In this document: positions 7,734 through 14,964 of the stretch, one piece after another
Layout of the letters: each line of letters starts with the position of its first letter
How positions within the stretch are numbered: the first letter of the stretch is position 1
Origin: an uncultured Actinomycetes bacterium
GTDB lineage: Bacteria; Actinomycetota; Thermoleophilia; Solirubrobacterales; 70-9
DNA length: 26,509 bases
NCBI GenBank assembly: GCA_937907435.1
Contig: CALCIA010000059.1
Span: 1-26,509, forward strand
Direction: 5' to 3'
Program-made: the position numbers and the translations under genes
The notes under the pieces: model-generated
The model's database searches: none
What the model was told of the DNA's origin: nothing
What the model saw: the letters and a program-made list of their open reading frames with translations, nothing else

Positions 7734-8586
7734 CACCTTGCCTTTCCATGGGTTGATCACCCGAAACCAGCAGGTCCACTAGCGCGAACTTGTCGACCTT
7801 GCGGAAGTCGATCAGCTCGAGGTTCTCGATCACGAACTGCCGGAGGTCGGCCCTCTCGATGCTGTGCGGGTCGCCACCCTGCTGTGGGAGCCGCTTGGTC
7901 TTGCGGCGGCCGCTCTTGATCAGACCTTTCAAGCAGTATTCGCAGACGGTCTTATTATCCCAGCCGATTACCTTGGCGGCGGTTCGGGCGGAGAAGGTTC
8001 CGTGGTTTCGGCGCGACAGGTTGATCCGCTTCGCCCGGACCATGATCGCGGTCGCGGTGCGGTTGAAACCGTGGGCCCGGAAGATCTCCGAGCATTTGTC
8101 CGGGTCGTGAAGCGGGACCCGCTTCATCAGCTCGTCCTCGGCGGCCGTCCAGCGCGGTTCCTTCTTGCGTGGCCGCGTCAGGCCGAGAACCCGGCATCGC
8201 TGGCTGATGAGCCAACGGGGCTCGTTGAGGAGCCGGGCGAGCTCATTCATCCCGCTCAGGTCGCCCTTGGGTATCTCCAGCGTCGGCCACAGTTCCGAGA
8301 TCCTCGCGTTCAGCTCGGCGAGTTCCTCACGACTGCGGCTCTTCCGCTGCTGCTTGCCGTTCCGCTTGATTCCGAGCGCGCCGACACGCCCGTAGATCGC
8401 ACCTTTCGAGCGGTTCGGGAGGCGATTGGCGCAATAGGCGAAACCCTTCTCAGCGTAGTGGTCACGGAGGATCTGGTCTTCCTCGTCGGTCCAGTACCGC
8501 TCGTCGTGCTGGCCCGGCACATAGGGCTTGGAGAGCCGGGGCTTGTGTTCCCGGCCTTTCTTGAAAGAAACGCGTTTGAGAGTCAT
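7723..8586 (-). CDS. Myb/SANT-like DNA-binding protein, 287 aa
   Basis: Two Myb/SANT-like modules are visible. Residues 31-75 contain Y-W-T-D-E-E-D-Q-I-L-R-D-H-Y and a hydrophobic helix-turn-helix ending in G-R-V-G-A-L-G-I. Residues 145-190 contain R-W-T-A-A-E-D-E-L-M and T-A-I-M-V-R-A-K-R-I-N-L. A third winged-HTH-like unit (198-250, F-S-A-R-T-A-A-K-V-I-G-W) ends in an I-E-R-A-D-L-R-Q-F-V block typical of phage Myb-like proteins. The basic N-terminus supports nucleic-acid binding. Its ATG at 8586 overlaps the stop of the 67-aa gene (ATGA). Probable role: sequence recognition or regulation for the cassette. Confidence 0.8.
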   Translation of the reverse strand: MTLKRVSFKKGREHKPRLSKPYVPGQHDERYWTDEEDQILRDHYAEKGFAYCANRLPNRSKGAIYGRVGALGIKRNGKQQRKSRSREELAELNARISELWPTLEIPKGDLSGMNELARLLNEPRWLISQRCRVLGLTRPRKKEPRWTAAEDELMKRVPLHDPDKCSEIFRAHGFNRTATAIMVRAKRINLSRRNHGTFSARTAAKVIGWDNKTVCEYCLKGLIKSGRRKTKRLPQQGGDPHSIERADLRQFVIENLELIDFRKVDKFALVDLLVSGDQPMERQGDAP

Positions 8587-8786
8587 GCAGCCCTCGCTTC
8601 CGTGTCGCGGGCCATGAGCACCAGCTTCTTCCAAGGGTTGGGACGATCGAATCCCCCAATCCTGTTGAGGTGTACCCAGATTGCTGCCCAGTAACCGAAC
8701 ATCTGGAATTTGTAGCGGCCAAGGGCGTCCCATGCCTTCGATTCAGCCTCATCCAGCTCCTTCTCAATTTCTCGTTCTAATCTCAT
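8583..8786 (-). CDS. 67-aa small protein between ATPase and Myb-like genes
   Basis: Begins MRLEREIEKELDEAESKAWD: an amphipathic, charged helix followed by an aromatic segment (Y-K-F-Q-M-F-G-Y-W-A-A-I-W-V-H-L). The segment could be a partner-binding helix or membrane-associated. Both ends overlap neighbours by ATGA (8783-8786 with the ATPase stop, 8583-8586 with the Myb-like start), strong evidence for a real, coupled gene. Function unknown. Confidence 0.75.
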   Translation of the reverse strand: MRLEREIEKELDEAESKAWDALGRYKFQMFGYWAAIWVHLNRIGGFDRPNPWKKLVLMARDTEARAA

Positions 8787-10087
8787 AACTTTTTCTCCCA
8801 GAAGAACTTGGGTGCGACCCGCACGCCCTCGTCGTTGATTTCAACGCCTCCGTAGGACTCCAGCAGGGCCAAGGCGGCGATCAGCCCATCCTCGTCCGCC
8901 TGCAGGTGATCGGCGAGGCTCCGGACGGTGGTGCCGTCGGGCATGAGGCCCTTGAGGGCTTCGAACGCCCTTCCGGCGAGCGGGAACGAGTCGTCCCGGA
9001 TGAACGCCCGAACGGCCTTGAACCCCGGCTGGAGCGTGGTCTCATGCTCGTCCGCCCGGCTCATCTCGACCAGCTCGTCGATGTCGAGCATGGACCGGGC
9101 AGCCTCGGCGTCGAGCTGCTGCACCTCGGCCAGTCGCGGGGCGGCCCCGATGTGGCGGCTCTTCACGTCGCCGATCATGACCTCCACCGGGCTCAGCGAG
9201 AACGCCGGGCCGGTCGCCACGAATTCGCCGGGGGTCAGCGTCGGGAGCCGGTCGTAGGCTTTCCGCATCTCCCAGCCGATCGTCTCGGCGGCCCGCTTGA
9301 CGTCGAGGTCCAGCGTGTTGATGCCGATCAGGAAGTTGTGGATCTCCGAGACGACCGACTTGCTGAGGCGGGCCAGACGCTGGGTGGCCAGCACACCCGC
9401 CAGGCCGCGCTTGCGACCCCGGCTCATCAGGTCGACCACGGCGGCGATGGACGCCTTCCGGACCGCCGTCGATTCCTGCCCCTGCGAGCCCCACGGGGCA
9501 AACAGGTGGGCCTCGTCGACGGCAACCAGCGCCGGGTGCCACATCTCCTGCGGGCACTCGATCAGGGCGTGGAAGATGGCGGCGACGGCCATCATCTGCT
9601 CCTCACGGCGGGCGTCGGACAGGTCGACGACCATGGAGATTCGGTTCGCCCTGGCCCGCCTCGCCATCTCGGCGATCGCCGCCCCCTTCAGCTTGTGGCC
9701 CTCGATGTAGAGGTAGCCGAGCTCGTCGGCGAGGCTCTTGAACTCGCCTTCGGGGTCGATCACTAGCTGCTGGATGCGCCCTGAGCTCTGCTCCAGCAGG
9801 CGACGGAGCGTCCACGACTTGCCCGCGCCGGAAGCTCCCTGGATGAGCAGGCGGCCTTCCAGCAACTTCTCGATGTTCAGGGTAACGTCGATGGACTGGT
9901 TGAGATCGAGCTTGCCCAGCGTGATCGCGTTGGGATCGGCTGGTGTCGGGGGAGGTTCGGTCTTGGCGCTCGCCGCGATGGCATGCTTCGGCGGTGCGGC
10001 GGGTTTCGGTGCGGGTTTTTCGTCGTAGCGGACGTTCTTGAAGGCCGCTGCGACGAGGGCTTCCTGCGATGGTGTTGCTCTGGTCAT
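8783..10087 (-). CDS. HerA/DUF87-type ATPase, 434 aa
   Basis: After a Pro/Ala-rich first 50 residues, a short beta-rich part leads into the Walker A motif G-A-S-G-A-G-K-S-W (84-92). The Walker B strand is L-V-A-V-D-E-A-H (187-194), followed by a T-Q-R sensor-like motif (235-237). This is the DUF87/HerA layout of hexameric DNA translocases. HerA proteins pump DNA or act in repair and in defence systems. The C-terminal 100 residues look like a winged-helix unit (L-A-D-H-L-Q-A-D-E-D-G-L-I-A-A-L). No NurA nuclease partner is visible nearby. The start at 10087 overlaps the stop of the 62-aa gene by ATGA; the stop overlaps the 67-aa gene the same way. Confidence 0.85.
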   Translation of the reverse strand: MTRATPSQEALVAAAFKNVRYDEKPAPKPAAPPKHAIAASAKTEPPPTPADPNAITLGKLDLNQSIDVTLNIEKLLEGRLLIQGASGAGKSWTLRRLLEQSSGRIQQLVIDPEGEFKSLADELGYLYIEGHKLKGAAIAEMARRARANRISMVVDLSDARREEQMMAVAAIFHALIECPQEMWHPALVAVDEAHLFAPWGSQGQESTAVRKASIAAVVDLMSRGRKRGLAGVLATQRLARLSKSVVSEIHNFLIGINTLDLDVKRAAETIGWEMRKAYDRLPTLTPGEFVATGPAFSLSPVEVMIGDVKSRHIGAAPRLAEVQQLDAEAARSMLDIDELVEMSRADEHETTLQPGFKAVRAFIRDDSFPLAGRAFEALKGLMPDGTTVRSLADHLQADEDGLIAALALLESYGGVEINDEGVRVAPKFFWEKKL

Positions 10088-10272
10088 GCGGCCTCGCTTC
10101 CCTGCGGCCGGTCGTGCAATGTGGCTAGATATGCCTTTGCTTTCGCTATGCGCTCCCTTCTGACCCCGTAACCTGTCACGTCAGGATGTGCCCTGTTGAC
10201 GTATTCCAAGCTATCGATGCAATCTTCGAGAATGCGCCGGACATCGAGCGGTGCGGTGTTCAAAATGGTCAT
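10084..10272 (-). CDS. 62-aa small protein upstream of the HerA-like ATPase
   Basis: Begins MTILNTAPLDVRRILEDCID, with a strong GGAGG six bases before the ATG. The product looks like a small helical bundle with a Tyr/Gly-rich turn (H-P-D-V-T-G-Y-G-V). Its TGA overlaps the ATPase start codon. No family recognised. A hairpin at 10291-10310 lies just upstream, so it may be the first gene of a separate transcript or be reached by read-through from the ParB-like gene. Confidence 0.7.
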   Translation of the reverse strand: MTILNTAPLDVRRILEDCIDSLEYVNRAHPDVTGYGVRRERIAKAKAYLATLHDRPQGSEAA

Positions 10273-10290
10273 AAATCCTCCGTGAATAGT

Positions 10291-10310
10291 GGGGCGGCTC
10301 CAGCCGCCCC
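10291..10310 (-). terminator. strong hairpin between the ParB-like and 62-aa genes
   Basis: GGGGCGGCT at 10291-10299 and AGCCGCCCC at 10302-10310 are perfectly complementary. It lies 8 bases after the ParB-like stop. No T-run follows on the minus strand, so it may be a partial terminator or an RNA-processing hairpin. Confidence 0.5.
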
Positions 10311-10317
10311 GGTTTCG

Positions 10318-12168
10318 CTATGCGGCCTTCTTGCCCTTCTTCGCCTTCGCGGGCTTGGGCTCGGTCGCGGCCATGAACGCCATGCCTTTCGGCAGCCAGT
10401 TCTTCACCCGGCCTATCTGCACAGGCGACCCGCCGTAGTGATCCGGGTCCGAGAACGCCTTGTGCAGCTCAGAGGCGATGTCGCCCTTCTTCTCGTTGGC
10501 GTTCTTTCCGGCCCACGTTTCGCCGCGTTCGCCGCTGATCAGCTCCCTGCCAATCTCGAGCAGCTGGTCCTTGGTGACCCGGCCCAGGAAGTTGTCCTTC
10601 GTCGGGCGCCAGAATTCGGCCACGTTCACGCTGGTCTGGGCCAGGGCGACGTCGTAGGCGGTCGGCTCCTTGCCTTCGTCAAGCTTCGGCTGGAGCGTCA
10701 GGGCCACGCAGTAGGCCAGCAGCGATTCCTTCTGGTAGTCGGAGAGCTGCTGGAAGGCGAGGAACTGGTCGGCCTCCGTCCCGGCCTCCAGCCAGCCCCT
10801 GGGCAGCCCCTCGGCGACCGGCTCGGTCTGGGCCGTGAGGAAGTCGCGGGCGTCCTTGCCGGAATACATGGCGAACTCGCGGCTGAGGCTGACGTTCGGT
10901 CCGTCGCTAGGGCCTCGCATCGACAAGGCGTTCTTCGCCACCTTGAAGACCAGCAGGTCAAAGGCGATGGCCGGGCGGGAGGCGATGGCGGCTTGGGCCA
11001 CGCCGAGGCGATAGGCAGCCAGGTCTCGCTTCAGCGACTCGGGGATGCCCTTGGGCTGCTCGGCGGGCTGGTCGTCGTCGAGAGGGGCAGTGGATGCCTT
11101 GGCCAGAGCCTTCTTCGCTTCCCGCTTCACCAGACCGCGTTCAACGGTGAACACCCCGGAGTGGGAGATATACGCGTAGCACCCGGCGTGCTTCACCTGA
11201 TCGGGGTCGAACTTGGCGTAGGCTTGCAGCCGCTCGATGACCGAGTCCAGCCGCTCCTGAGCATCCGCCTGCTTGCCTTGAATCTCCTCCAGAAGCGCGT
11301 CGTCGTCGGGGTCGGCCTCGTCCCATCGCTCCTCAAGGGCGTCCAGTTCGGTCTCGACGGCGGCTTTTTCGTCCAGCAGCTCCTGCGGGGCGTCCACAGG
11401 CTCAGGCTCGATGCGGCTACAGCCGGCCGTCACCTGCCAGTCGTGCTCCTGATCGACCTGGACCCAGCCCCAGCCTTCGGCCTGCAGTTCCTTCTCGGCC
11501 AGCTTCAGCTTCTCGCTGACCAACGCGTTCAGCAGCTCGGGATTCTCCAGATAGACTTCCTCGCCGAAGAGGTCGGTCCGCTTCGTGCCGCCTGCCTCGA
11601 TGTAAGTGTCAATCCCGACGAATTTTACGATCTTGTCCTCAGCCTCCACGAGCTGCTCGGTGAGGATGGACCGGATTTCGCCGGGACGCTTCTTCTGCCC
11701 GTCGTTGAGCGACTCGTAGACCGAAAGCTGCTTCGCGTGATCGTCGATCACCGCGAATGCCACGAGGGCGTCGAAGGTGAGCTTCTCGTCGCGGTACTCC
11801 TGGATCAGGGCCGGGGCGATCCGGGCGAGCCGCATCGAGTTCTCCACCTGCCTGGGCGTGGTGCCGAACCGCGTGGCCACCTGCTCGGCGGTCAGCCCCT
11901 GTTCGATCAGGGAATTGAACGCCTCGAAGCGGTCCGCCGGGTGCATCGCCAGCCGCACGACGTTCTCGGCCAGGCTCATCTCGTAAGCCTGCTCCACGTC
12001 CACAACCTGGCAGGGAACGGCATGATCCTTCGGCAAGTGCCCTTCGGCCTGTAGGGCCTTCAGGGCTTCGAGGCGGCGGGCGCCCGCGATGACGTGGTAT
12101 TTGCCCTTCTTGCCCTCGGTCACGACGAGGTTTTGCATCAGGCCGTGGGCGAGGATGGACGCCTTCAT
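10318..12168 (-). CDS. ParB-like partition/regulatory protein, 616 aa (N-terminus cut off by TGA)
   Basis: The ParB/Spo0J core is clear: G-L-M-Q-N-L-V-V (9-16), the A-G-A-R-R box (28-32), A-E-N-V-V-R (68-73), H-P-A-D-R-F-E-A-F (76-84) and a helix-turn-helix at about 92-118 (L-T-A-E-Q-V-A-T-R-F). A long C-terminal region follows, acidic in the middle (about 230-300), with a Lys-rich tail (K-A-K-K-G-K-K-A-A), as in large plasmid and island ParB proteins. The normal ParB start (K-K-L-E-K-S-P-L-N-A-R-K-T) is encoded in the same frame directly upstream, but an in-frame TGA at 12184-12186 separates it. Translation from the ATG at 12168 would lack the first ParB strand; only a GAGGAG abutting the ATG could serve it. 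Confidence 0.8.
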   Translation of the reverse strand: MKASILAHGLMQNLVVTEGKKGKYHVIAGARRLEALKALQAEGHLPKDHAVPCQVVDVEQAYEMSLAENVVRLAMHPADRFEAFNSLIEQGLTAEQVATRFGTTPRQVENSMRLARIAPALIQEYRDEKLTFDALVAFAVIDDHAKQLSVYESLNDGQKKRPGEIRSILTEQLVEAEDKIVKFVGIDTYIEAGGTKRTDLFGEEVYLENPELLNALVSEKLKLAEKELQAEGWGWVQVDQEHDWQVTAGCSRIEPEPVDAPQELLDEKAAVETELDALEERWDEADPDDDALLEEIQGKQADAQERLDSVIERLQAYAKFDPDQVKHAGCYAYISHSGVFTVERGLVKREAKKALAKASTAPLDDDQPAEQPKGIPESLKRDLAAYRLGVAQAAIASRPAIAFDLLVFKVAKNALSMRGPSDGPNVSLSREFAMYSGKDARDFLTAQTEPVAEGLPRGWLEAGTEADQFLAFQQLSDYQKESLLAYCVALTLQPKLDEGKEPTAYDVALAQTSVNVAEFWRPTKDNFLGRVTKDQLLEIGRELISGERGETWAGKNANEKKGDIASELHKAFSDPDHYGGSPVQIGRVKNWLPKGMAFMAATEPKPAKAKKGKKAA

Positions 12169-12183
12169 CTCCTCGCAGGCCGA

Positions 12184-12258
12184 TCAAGACACGGTCTTCC
12201 TGGCGTTTAAAGGGGATTTTTCGAGTTTCTTGACTTCGATGTTAAGCGTATTAGACAT
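12184..12258 (-). pseudogene. natural start of the ParB-like gene, ended by an in-frame TGA
   Basis: ATG at 12258 with a GGAGC ribosome site opens 24 codons, M-S-N-T-L-N-I-E-V-K-K-L-E-K-S-P-L-N-A-R, then K-T-V-S and TGA (12186-12184). Five sense codons later in the same frame comes the ATG at 12168. The peptide is what ParB proteins normally carry before the G-L-x-Q-N box, so this is the true N-terminus interrupted by one stop. Confidence 0.75.
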
Positions 12259-12289
12259 GGTGTTGCTCCATTTGCTTGTGAGAAAGGGG

Positions 12290-12307
12290 GCCGGGCGATC
12301 GCCTGGC
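12290..12307. promoter_or_regulatory. 18-bp palindrome upstream of the ParB-like gene
   Basis: GCC-G-GGCGATCGCC-T-GGC: a perfect 10-bp palindrome (12294-12303) flanked by a further 3-bp inverted match on each side. It lies 32 bp before the parB-like start and 8 bp after the DUF2786 stop. It could be a ParB binding site or operator; read on the minus strand it is followed by CCCCCTTTCTC and could instead act as a terminator. Confidence 0.4.
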
Positions 12308-12314
12308 ACATTAA

Positions 12315-13043
12315 CTAGGAATTGGGGCCGGATATCGCGGCGACCGGGTGCTGTCCAACGCCATTACTACGTAGTGACACGGAATCCGCTGCTGTGCGTC
12401 CAGCCAAGTAGCCGTCGCGGTCGGTCACGCCCGAGCTTCGCGTTGTCTTCTGACGGACCTTCATTCCGTCGTCCAACATAAAGCGGTCGATCTCACGCTT
12501 CGTGCGATCATAGAGCGGAGCCAGGATGAGAGCCGTGCCGGTGGCGCTGTCTGTCATCTCTCCGGCCTTTGCCTTCCTGATCTCATCCTCGACCCGCTGA
12601 TAGATCCGGTAGGCGAATCCTCTCTTGAATGAGTTGCTGAACGTCCGCTTCGATTCGCTCGCTGCAGCAGCTTTCCTTGCGAGATCCTCGCCGGTCCGGA
12701 CCACGTAGGCCGCGACGTACTTGACCACCGCGATGTTCGAGGGCTTGCCAACGAGCAGGTGGCTGGTCACGCCCTTGTATTTCCTCTTAAAGTGCTCGCA
12801 GAAGTACAGCTTCGCGATGCCAGTCCAGACGATGTCCTGCCACGGCTGGCGCGGCGACGCATCCGCCTCGTCCTTGATGTAGTCCTCTTCTTCGATGGGC
12901 GAACTTTTGACGTCATCCAAGCTCAAATTGTGCTTGGCTAGCAGTTCGTGGACTTTCTGCATGGCTGCGGTGGCCTCGGCTTCGGTGCCGCCTCGCTCGC
13001 CCAATGCCAGTAATTTGTTGATTCGGTCGATAATCTGGTTCAT
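12315..13043 (-). CDS. DUF2786-domain protein, 242 aa
   Basis: The first 45 residues, beginning MNQIIDRINKLLALGERGGT and continuing E-A-E-A-T-A-A-M-Q-K-V-H-E-L-L-A-K-H-N-L, are a textbook DUF2786 domain. The middle (W-Q-D-I-V-W-T-G-I-A-K-L-Y-F-C-E, then L-V-G-K-P-S-N-I-A-V-V-K-Y-V) matches the second domain usually attached to it. DUF2786 proteins are common in phages and islands; their function is unknown. The C-terminus is Ser/Arg-rich and probably flexible. The start at 13043 follows AAGGAAT. A perfect hairpin separates it from the 72-aa gene. Confidence 0.85.
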   Translation of the reverse strand: MNQIIDRINKLLALGERGGTEAEATAAMQKVHELLAKHNLSLDDVKSSPIEEEDYIKDEADASPRQPWQDIVWTGIAKLYFCEHFKRKYKGVTSHLLVGKPSNIAVVKYVAAYVVRTGEDLARKAAAASESKRTFSNSFKRGFAYRIYQRVEDEIRKAKAGEMTDSATGTALILAPLYDRTKREIDRFMLDDGMKVRQKTTRSSGVTDRDGYLAGRTAADSVSLRSNGVGQHPVAAISGPNS

Positions 13044-13078
13044 ATAGTGGATATTCCTTTCGTGACTGTTAGGAAGTG

Positions 13079-13105
13079 AAGGGCGAGATGTAGAGTCTCG
13101 CCCTT
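13079..13105 (-). terminator. perfect 10-bp hairpin after the 72-aa gene
   Basis: AAGGGCGAGA (13079-13088) and TCTCGCCCTT (13096-13105) are fully complementary around a 7-base loop. It lies 9 bases after the 72-aa stop codon. The TT-end followed by a pyrimidine-rich stretch on the minus strand fits an intrinsic terminator. Confidence 0.6.
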
Positions 13106-13113
13106 CGTTGTTA

Positions 13114-13332
13114 CTACGCCGCCATCAACTGGTCAACGCTCGCCTGCGTGGCAAGGTTGCTATCCGACTGGTTGCGGAACCAGCGGCCTTTGTCGAAGAG
13201 GTAACCCGCCGACTTCAGGGCGGCACGCTGCTCCGCGCTGGGCTTTACCGTAAACGTGATGGATACGGTGTAGCTGGTCTGGATGATGCCTACCGCCTGA
13301 TCGTTGGCGGCCTGTTGCTGAATGTTGTTCAT
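13114..13332 (-). CDS. 72-aa unknown protein
   Basis: Begins MNNIQQQAANDQAVG. A beta-rich stretch (S-Y-T-V-S-I-T-F-T-V-K) leads into A-L-K-S-A-G-Y-L-F-D-K-G-R-W-F-R-N-Q, a compact alpha/beta pattern seen in small island-borne proteins that I cannot name. The ATG at 13332 has AGAAGGAGAA ahead of it; a longer frame to 13398 includes a hairpin and is not coding. The gene has its own 242-bp leader and a hairpin terminator, so it is probably a single-gene transcript. Confidence 0.65.
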   Translation of the reverse strand: MNNIQQQAANDQAVGIIQTSYTVSITFTVKPSAEQRAALKSAGYLFDKGRWFRNQSDSNLATQASVDQLMAA

Positions 13333-13574
13333 AAAATTCTCCTTCTGTGTTCTGGCCTCGACCATCGAGGCCTTGTGGCACGCGAACGAAGCGGCCACAG
13401 GCGCCCGTGTGGCGCAGCGGAAAGCGAAGAGCCGAGGCTCCCGAAGGGAAACGGCTCTGGCAGCTTCACAGGGGCGACGGCCGCTTCACGGTGCCACCAG
13501 ATAGGCCGCGGTCGGGGGCGAACCCCGGAAGGAGGGGTGGAGAAAGGTAAGCTGAAACCGAGATCGCCCCCGGC
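13333..13574 (-). other. 242-bp non-coding leader with hairpin
   Basis: No convincing gene on either strand. On the minus strand it ends with a perfect hairpin GGCCTCG-atggt-CGAGGCC followed by AGAACACAGAAGGAGAA and the 72-aa start codon. The design parallels the leader of the 95-aa gene (5966-6199). G-rich runs with multiple short inverted repeats fill the rest. Confidence 0.45.
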
Positions 13575-14705
13575 TCAGCCCGGTGGGGCGTCCGTATTGT
13601 CGGCGTATTCAAGGATCGCGTCGGTGATCGTCCGAAGTGCCTCCAGGAGTGCGTCGGTGTCATCGTTGCGCAGGCCGAGCATCTTGCATAGCCAGAGCCA
13701 GTCATAGCCTCCGTCGTGTCTCATCCGCTGGGCTACGACGCCATCGGCAACGTAGCTGATCGTCCTGTCGTCGAGATTGTACACGTTGGAATTGTGATGA
13801 TTGCCGTCGAATTCGTAGTGGAGGATTCTAGCCTTCGTCATCACTCGCTTCTTCATGGCAGATCCCATAACGGCCAGGAGCAGTTCATTCCTGGAAGTCA
13901 TTGGGACAGCGAACCGGAACTGATCGTCGCTACGCTTACCAACCGCCGAAACGCTCTGATGATCCGGCAGGATTAGTTCCAGAAATCGCGCAACGGATTC
14001 AACAGGGATCTCGCCTCCCTCGGTGTCGGAAGCGACATTAAGTAGAAACTTCCCCCTGCCTTGAACAACCCGGTCCAGCGCGTAGCCGCCGATCGGCGAG
14101 TATGCGATCGGGTTCTCGCCACGCATGCCCGCCCGTATCCACTGGGCAATGCGCCCGACGGTCCCACGGACGAATGGGCTGTCCTCCACGGTTCGGCGGT
14201 CGGTGACCCTGACTTCTTCGATCCCGAGCTCGTCAGGGATATCGCTGAGAGCCAGGGCATTCGAAGGCGTGAAAGCGATGGCTACCAGGATGGACATCCC
14301 GGTCATCCCAAGGAACGTGACGTCGATGCCTTCGGGGAAACCCTTCTTGATTTTTTCGAGGATATCCGGGACCTGGCCAAGCGAATTTCCAGCCTGGCTG
14401 GTGATGGCGCAAGGGACTTTGAGTATCAGATAACCAACTTCGGTGTTGCTCGCAGTGCCAGCGGAGGTTGTCGAAAGCAACCCGGCGGGCTTGAGCAGCA
14501 GCGACTCATAAGGGACGCCCAGTCTTCTGGCTATTTCCAATAATGTTGTGACATCAACACCCTTTCCAGCGATGGCAGTTTGAGCCGTCCTGGAACTGAA
14601 CCCCGCCCCCTCGGCGAAATCCTCGATCGTCCAGCCGCGTTCCTTGCGCAGGCTGTCGATCTTGGCCCCATCCGGCAGAACCGATCTGGCCCCCTTCTGC
14701 CGCAT
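13575..14705 (-). CDS. XRE-type transcriptional regulator with large C-terminal region, 376 aa
   Basis: Residues 16-70 form an XRE/Cro-type helix-turn-helix: I-D-S-L-R-K-E-R-G-W-T-I-E-D-F-A, then F-S-S-R-T-A-Q-T-A-I-A-G, then T-L-L-E-I-A-R-R-L-G-V. The middle (about 90-165: Y-L-I-L-K-V-P, I-D-V-T-F-L-G-M-T-G-M-S-I, L-G-I-E-E-V-R-V) resembles small ferredoxin-like domains seen beside signalling modules in planctomycetes; inference only. The last 200 residues match nothing I know. It starts at 14705 after GGTGAG and diverges from the ECF sigma gene. A plausible promoter and three 11-bp iterons lie directly upstream, suggesting autoregulation. It probably controls one or both arms of the element. 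Confidence 0.75.
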   Translation of the reverse strand: MRQKGARSVLPDGAKIDSLRKERGWTIEDFAEGAGFSSRTAQTAIAGKGVDVTTLLEIARRLGVPYESLLLKPAGLLSTTSAGTASNTEVGYLILKVPCAITSQAGNSLGQVPDILEKIKKGFPEGIDVTFLGMTGMSILVAIAFTPSNALALSDIPDELGIEEVRVTDRRTVEDSPFVRGTVGRIAQWIRAGMRGENPIAYSPIGGYALDRVVQGRGKFLLNVASDTEGGEIPVESVARFLELILPDHQSVSAVGKRSDDQFRFAVPMTSRNELLLAVMGSAMKKRVMTKARILHYEFDGNHHNSNVYNLDDRTISYVADGVVAQRMRHDGGYDWLWLCKMLGLRNDDTDALLEALRTITDAILEYADNTDAPPG

Positions 14706-14722
14706 GCTCTCACCCCGAGAAT

Positions 14723-14766
14723 CTTGCGTTTAACTTGCGTCGAACTCGCGTTCAAGTTTCGTTGGT
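14723..14766. repeat. 11-bp tandem iterons over the XRE promoter
   Basis: Three head-to-tail 11-mers, CTTGCGTTTAA (14723-14733), CTTGCGTCGAA (14734-14744) and CTCGCGTTCAA (14745-14755), are followed by a degenerate fourth copy to 14766. The period of one helical turn puts all copies on the same face of the DNA. They begin 17 bp before the XRE start codon. Confidence 0.6.
14727..14755 (-). promoter_or_regulatory. candidate promoter of the XRE regulator
   Basis: On the minus strand TTGAAC (14755-14750) and TAAACG (14732-14727) are spaced by exactly 17 bp, with the expected start point about 15 bases before the ATG. The -10 box is a weak match. The whole promoter lies inside the iterons. Confidence 0.4.
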
Positions 14767-14964
14767 TCTTGCTGCCAAACGACTTACGATTCTGTCGCTG
14801 CCGAGAAGGACGTGCGACGGGAGACTCGAAGGGCGGCTATCTCCCTCGGTTCGCGGGCATCCCCCCTATATGGATGCTCGAGCCCTCGACTCGTCGGCAA
14901 ACGGGTGCTTTTTCCCGCGCCCGACGGACCGCCATGAACATACCGAACCGACAGGAGGCTCGCC

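Noticed and set aside
7020..8694. Plus-strand open frames opposite the PP-loop and Myb-like genes
   Set aside because: No ribosome sites or domains; they mirror real minus-strand genes.
10186..12054. Long plus-strand open frame (about 620 codons) opposite the ParB-like gene
   Set aside because: Shadow frame produced by high GC and codon bias; composition is Leu/Gly/Arg-rich without motifs, and the minus strand has clear ParB domains.
12184..12186. Selenocysteine or reassigned TGA in the ParB-like gene
   Set aside because: No reason for selenocysteine in ParB, no selenocysteine-insertion hairpin identified after the codon, and other genes here use TGA as a normal stop.
6200..12258. A complete DNA phosphorothioation (Dnd) system
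   Set aside because: Only protein classes overlap; cysteine desulfurase, DndD and DndE are not seen and the ParB-like protein does not look like DndB.
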